Source of the DNA: JAWCNN01 sp038848005
GTDB taxonomy: Archaea > Thermoproteota > Bathyarchaeia > Bathyarchaeales > Bathycorpusculaceae
DNA: 54,760 nucleotides
Reading direction: 5' to 3'
Assembly (NCBI GenBank): GCA_038848005.1
Contig: JAWCNZ010000007.1
Location: 1-54,760 of the forward strand
The stretch's first letter is position 1. Every line of letters starts with the position of its first letter. The translations under genes and the position numbers were made by a program. The notes below the pieces were generated by a model. The model had not been told where the DNA came from and did no database searches. It saw only the letters and a list, made by a program, of their open reading frames with translations. Of the stretch, positions 51,670 through 54,760 are shown one piece after another.

Positions 51670-52731
51670 TCAGCCAACTTTCCTAACAATGTAAAGCCCA
51701 TCCGCCTTTTCAACTTTGAATTTGACGCCTAAAATTTTCTCGGCAAGCCAAATATTTGTTTCTAAATGGTCTGAAACCTTACGTGTTAAATAGGCTGATT
51801 CACCTTCAGCCAAGGCTATATAGGGAATTAGCATGTCAGCCAAATGCTCATCAACAGTCGGCTTGGCGGAAATTTCCGCAAAAAGCTTTTCAGCGGCTTC
51901 CCTACCAACCGCCTCGCTTGTTTTTCCAATTTCGCCGATTGCGTCAGCCCCCAAAACAGCGTTTGTGTCCGTTTCAGCCCACAAAACAATGGAGCTCCCC
52001 TTCTGCAGAGGATTCGACATATCATTCACTATTTGAATGTCCGCCACGTAGCCCTTTTCCCTCAAATAATCATTTGCAGCTTTCGCCTGCCGCTCCGCAA
52101 CCCTCCTCTCGGCGAGAAAAGTGCAGACTGAAACACCCTTCAAAGCCTTTAATCTACCAAAACTTTCCAAAAATATGGATTTCAGCGATTTACAAGGCTC
52201 AACTGTCATTGTCACTTCGCCCATACCCTTCGGATAATAGCCATATTTGTGGACTGTTATGGTTGAGTTTACTCCCATATATTTTAAAGCTGGCAAAAAC
52301 ACGTACCGCAAATAATTAACTGTTGGAGCATGTGAAACATCTGTTCCACCCTTCACAACGTGTAAATGCACAATGTTTTCTGCGAAAATGCAGATGGGCA
52401 AGACAGCCATCAAAAGCATGGGTATGCTTCCAGCCGTGCCAATCTCTGCCTCAACCTTTCCGCCCCTAACCTTTTTAGGTTTAAACCAAAGTTCCCTAGA
52501 GTTAAGCTCCGCCCCATCTAACTCAGCATTGCAGAGTTTCGCCGCTGTCAAAACCGCTTCTAAATGTTGTGGACGCAATCCAGGCTGGGGGCGGTTCTGC
52601 CTAATATTGTAAATGTGCAAGACTTCGCCGAGTATGGCGGCTAAGGCAACCGACAACCTGAGAATTGTGCCGCTTCCACTTTTTTGGCTTCCATCAACCT
52701 CAATCAAACAGCTCAGCCCTACCGCTTTCAT
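51670..52731 (-). CDS. rtcA: RNA 3'-terminal phosphate cyclase
   Basis: RtcA turns RNA 3'-phosphates into 2',3'-cyclic phosphates with ATP. The family blocks GSGTILRLSVALAAI, RPQPGLRPQHLEAV, KGGTDVSHAPTVNYLRYVF and the catalytic-His DEHLADMLIPYIALA are in place over 353 residues. Its tight linkage to FAU-1 suggests a joint role in RNA end processing. A TTG 24 bases into the frame is an alternative start giving MIEVDGSQ. Confidence 0.95.
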   Translation of the reverse strand: MKAVGLSCLIEVDGSQKSGSGTILRLSVALAAILGEVLHIYNIRQNRPQPGLRPQHLEAVLTAAKLCNAELDGAELNSRELWFKPKKVRGGKVEAEIGTAGSIPMLLMAVLPICIFAENIVHLHVVKGGTDVSHAPTVNYLRYVFLPALKYMGVNSTITVHKYGYYPKGMGEVTMTVEPCKSLKSIFLESFGRLKALKGVSVCTFLAERRVAERQAKAANDYLREKGYVADIQIVNDMSNPLQKGSSIVLWAETDTNAVLGADAIGEIGKTSEAVGREAAEKLFAEISAKPTVDEHLADMLIPYIALAEGESAYLTRKVSDHLETNIWLAEKILGVKFKVEKADGLYIVRKVG

Positions 52732-52803
52732 AAACCTATTAAAAGATGAAAAACAATTAATAAATGCGTATGGGTATTAATTGCTAGAAAGGAAAGAAGA
52801 CGT

Positions 52804-53208
52804 ATGAGCGAAGAAAAGAAAATTGAAAAACTTGTGGAGCAAATAGATGAGCTTCTCCTAGTTTTAAACAGAGTCGCAGAAGACCTCCGAGAAGTTTCAA
52901 TAACCCTAAAATCCATAGCTGTTTCACAACTCGCCCAACCACCAACCGCCCCAGCACCCATAACGCCCACAACACCAAAACCCACAGAAAAAACACAATC
53001 AATAGAAGACATAAAAATGATGTTTCCAGAAGACCTTGAAGACCTTTTAAATTTTGAAGAAAAAGACGATTACATAATAATAAAGCCCAGACAGTTTTTA
53101 GGTTCAGAAAACTTTGCAAAAATAGCTAGCGTAGTGCGTGGAATAGGCGGAGACTACATAAGCGCTGGAAAAGCCTCACACTTCAGAGTACCCAAAAAAA
53201 GAACATAA
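52804..53208 (+). CDS. Coiled-coil protein with Pro/Thr linker
   Basis: A 134-residue protein made of an N-terminal coiled coil (IEKLVEQIDELLLVLNRV), a Pro/Thr linker (~45-65) and a C-terminal ~55-residue domain (DYIIIKPRQFLGSENFAKI) that looks like a small winged or alpha/beta fold. It is divergent from rtcA. No family recognised; it might be a DNA-associated adaptor. Confidence 0.6.
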   Translation: MSEEKKIEKLVEQIDELLLVLNRVAEDLREVSITLKSIAVSQLAQPPTAPAPITPTTPKPTEKTQSIEDIKMMFPEDLEDLLNFEEKDDYIIIKPRQFLGSENFAKIASVVRGIGGDYISAGKASHFRVPKKRT

Positions 53209-53213
53209 AAAGA

Positions 53214-53501
53214 TTAAAGGCTGTATCCGTATCTTATTTCAAAATCTTTGAATTTGCCAGTGTAATTTTCCCATTTAACTTCGACGCTTGTAACTTTTGC
53301 GCCCGGCGGTCCGCAATGGCAAAAGCTTATGAGTTGTTTAACATTTTCTTCCTCACCCTCAAAAACGGCTTCAACTCTACCGTCTGACAAATTGCGAACC
53401 CATCCCGTTACACCTCGTTTTTTGGCTTCACGCTTTGTTTCCGACCTGAAAAAGACACCTTGCACCATACCGCTTACAAACACGTGGGCTCTAACTTTCA
53501 T
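53214..53501 (-). CDS. Acylphosphatase
   Basis: This 95-residue protein has the acylphosphatase signature VSGMVQGVFFRSETKREAKK with catalytic Arg and the WVRNLSDGRVEAVFEG block with catalytic Asn. It hydrolyses acyl phosphates such as carbamoyl or 1,3-bisphosphoglycerate. The ATG at 53501 gives MKVRAHVF; one at 53513 is possible. It is convergent to the upstream coiled-coil gene. Confidence 0.93.
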   Translation of the reverse strand: MKVRAHVFVSGMVQGVFFRSETKREAKKRGVTGWVRNLSDGRVEAVFEGEEENVKQLISFCHCGPPGAKVTSVEVKWENYTGKFKDFEIRYGYSL

Positions 53502-53639
53502 GTGAAATTTCACCGTTAAGGGCAGTTTATGGTTTAAGTAGTTTTCATTTTAACTTATCTCTCTCCACTTCTAAAACATGTCGTTTTAACGATTGCTTTA
53601 AAAATTGTTCGGTACAGTGCGAATTTTGAGGGAATACAT

Positions 53640-53972
53640 ATGTTAAGCGACTCTAATGGAAAGTTAATGGTTTACGTTTCAAACCTTGCATCATGTGAAA
53701 GGAGGCTGGAGCATGTGAAGGCGGCAGTTGAAAAAATAGCTAAATTGTTAAAGTTAACTTTTGAAATTGTAACGTTAAGTGAGAAAATCACACCGATATA
53801 CGTGTATTACAAAAACGGTGAAGAAGAGGCTATTCCAGTATATTGCGATAAGGGCGTAAAAACCAATACACAAGAAATTTATAGAGCTTTAAGGAACATG
53901 ATGTTTGTATTATCATTCCATCCCAAACATCCCGACTTGAAAGAAATAAGGAAGATTATGGCGTTTTCCTAA
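53640..53972 (+). CDS. Hypothetical protein
   Basis: A 110-residue protein with GAGGG eight bases before its ATG. It looks like a mixed alpha/beta fold: RLEHVKAAVEKIAKLLKL, IYVYYKNGEEEAIPVYC and TQEIYRALRNMMFVLSF. Its 3' end overlaps the next gene tail to tail by 17 bases. No family recognised. Confidence 0.55.
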   Translation: MLSDSNGKLMVYVSNLASCERRLEHVKAAVEKIAKLLKLTFEIVTLSEKITPIYVYYKNGEEEAIPVYCDKGVKTNTQEIYRALRNMMFVLSFHPKHPDLKEIRKIMAFS

Positions 53973-54282
53973 ACTTTATAGTTTGATTCTCAAGCACTAT
54001 TTCATAAGTCTGATTTACGTCAAAGTTTATGCCTAAACTTTCATATTCCTGTTCTGTTAGGAATAATATTATTTTTGGAATTGTAAATTCCATTCTCGTC
54101 GGGAAAATTGGCAGTTGCTGTTGCATGGCTTGAATAACATCTTGAACTATTTTGGCTTCTTCAGACTGGGGTCTAACTGCAAAACGGGGAATTGGGCGTT
54201 CCTCAACCAACTCTATACGTTTTCCGAGGTTACCATCCAAATCTCGAATAGACTCAATTTTACTCACTCTAACACGGAACAT
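53956..54282 (-). CDS. Small protein possibly related to arcadin-1
   Basis: The 108-residue product starts at MFRVRVSKIESIRD; the ATG at 54282 is supported by an AATATAAATGG box about 35 bases upstream, whereas a longer frame to 54387 would run through that promoter. The beta-rich layout and IVQDVIQAMQQQL helix resemble archaeal proteins annotated as arcadin-1, a partner of the actin homologue crenactin, but I cannot confirm this. No crenactin gene is in the window. Confidence 0.5.
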   Translation of the reverse strand: MFRVRVSKIESIRDLDGNLGKRIELVEERPIPRFAVRPQSEEAKIVQDVIQAMQQQLPIFPTRMEFTIPKIILFLTEQEYESLGINFDVNQTYEIVLENQTIKFRKTP

Positions 54283-54396
54283 GGTTAATCTGGTAAAACA
54301 AGTTAACAGCCATTTATATTTATGTTTTCTAATGAACAAAATATAACAAGACACACAAAGGTTCGTTTCACTTCGCTTTAATACCAATTTTTACTG

Positions 54397-54402
54397 AAAA
54401 AA
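54397..54402 (-). terminator. Probable terminator of the partial secreted-protein gene
   Basis: On the minus strand a C-rich stretch (CTCCCTCC) is followed by six T, about 30 bases after the stop codon at 54432. Confidence 0.4.
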
Positions 54403-54431
54403 GGAGGGAGTTGGGTTTTTATTGTTTGTGT

Positions 54432-54760
54432 TTATTTTGCTTCGAAGTGAGACCATGCGTAGTTGCCTACGTAGTATATGTACCAGTAGTTGTCTATTGG
54501 CGCTGGCAAGTCATGCGTAAAAGCGTATTTGTTGGTGTAGTCTACGCCGTTTACGGTTAGCGTTTGCAGGTTCCAGCTGTTTATGTAGTTGCTGTAGTTG
54601 TTGGGGTCGCGTAACTGCGAAGTGGCTTGTAACCTCCAGCAGAATGTTCCAGAGCCGTCTTTTGTAAATGGTATGCTAATGTCTGTTGCTGGGCTGCAAG
54701 TGGCAGTAGCCGTAGCAGTAGGCGAAGCAGTCGGCGTTGGAGTAGGCGTAGCAGTAGGTG
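54432..54760 (-). CDS. C-terminus of a secreted protein with Thr/Pro linker and aromatic-rich module
   Basis: No start is present because the gene continues past the right edge; 108 residues are readable. They begin in a Thr/Pro/Ala linker (PTATPTPTPTASPTATATAT) encoded by near-tandem DNA repeats, then a terminal module of ~85 residues rich in Trp and Tyr: GSGTFCWRLQAT, YINSWNLQTLTVNGVDY, NYWYIYYVGNYAWSHFEAK. Exposed aromatics after a Thr/Pro linker are typical of carbohydrate-binding modules on secreted glycoside hydrolases or surface proteins. The catalytic part, if any, lies outside the window. Confidence 0.75.
   Translation of the reverse strand, partial: PTATPTPTPTASPTATATATCSPATDISIPFTKDGSGTFCWRLQATSQLRDPNNYSNYINSWNLQTLTVNGVDYTNKYAFTHDLPAPIDNYWYIYYVGNYAWSHFEAK

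Noticed and set aside
51756..52319. 187-residue plus-strand open frame opposite rtcA
   Set aside because: It is antisense to a well-conserved gene, is rich in Pro, Ser and Arg, has no domain and no ribosome binding site; it reflects codon bias of rtcA.
54690..54760. CRISPR-like repeats at the right edge
   Set aside because: The repeats are short, contiguous and in frame, encoding a Thr/Pro/Ala linker; there are no spacers.

Overview
The window is a gene-dense stretch of an archaeal chromosome. Archaeal-type information genes are spread through it: TFB, Alba, L7Ae, S28e, L24e, L40e, Gar1, aEF-1beta, FEN-1, CDC48, Trm5, TruD, Pth2, FAU-1, a GPN-loop GTPase and PAC2. It also carries a geranylgeranyl-reductase-family flavoprotein, an archaeal methionine adenosyltransferase, and formylmethanofuran:tetrahydromethanopterin formyltransferase (Ftr). 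This mix, with moderately AT-rich DNA, frequent TTG and GTG starts and TATA boxes about 27 bases before tRNA genes and leaderless starts, suggests an uncultured Thermoproteota lineage such as Bathyarchaeia. The lineage is an inference; no phylogeny was run. 

Layout. 1-3426: the end of a tyrosine recombinase abutting tRNA-Gly(CCC), probably the edge of an integrated element that continues to the left, then a NosD-like surface beta-helix protein, a membrane protein and a small winged-helix regulator. 3549-13973: two convergent purine-biosynthesis operons, purM-purS-purL-purQ on the plus strand and purF-purD-HAD-ftr-pfkB on the minus strand. The second embeds a C1-carrier enzyme and two accessory enzymes. 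14013-23375: a secreted protein, aspS, a zinc-finger KH protein, alba, a strongly structured GC-rich RNA candidate under its own TATA box, L40e, DUF116, coiled-coil proteins, tfb-gar1, L7Ae-S28e-L24e and a SPASM radical SAM enzyme. 23504-32903: initiator tRNA-Met, PAC2, AmrS and a second radical SAM protein, a DUF1385 membrane protein, a CinA-like protein, a PHP phosphatase, a transglutaminase-like surface protein and a GPN GTPase. 32951-45282: MFS transporter, MAT, DHH phosphoesterase, truD, pth2, a geranylgeranyl-reductase-like protein, cdc48, aEF-1beta, fen and a protein-isoaspartate methyltransferase gene split by a 29-base insertion. 45324-54760: glmS, a winged-helix/S-layer-like fusion, trm5, the rtcA-FAU-1 pair, acylphosphatase, a possible arcadin-1 homologue, and the C-terminus of a secreted protein with a Thr/Pro linker and an aromatic-rich terminal module. 

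How it works together. Most of the window is housekeeping: purine synthesis, translation, RNA modification and protein turnover. No CRISPR array or intact transposon was seen. The points most worth following are the ftr gene inside the purF operon, the unannotated structured RNA at about 17072-17160, the palindromic insertion that turns pcm into two overlapping frames, the unusual purF start, and the regulator that fuses a DNA-binding domain to an S-layer-like domain.
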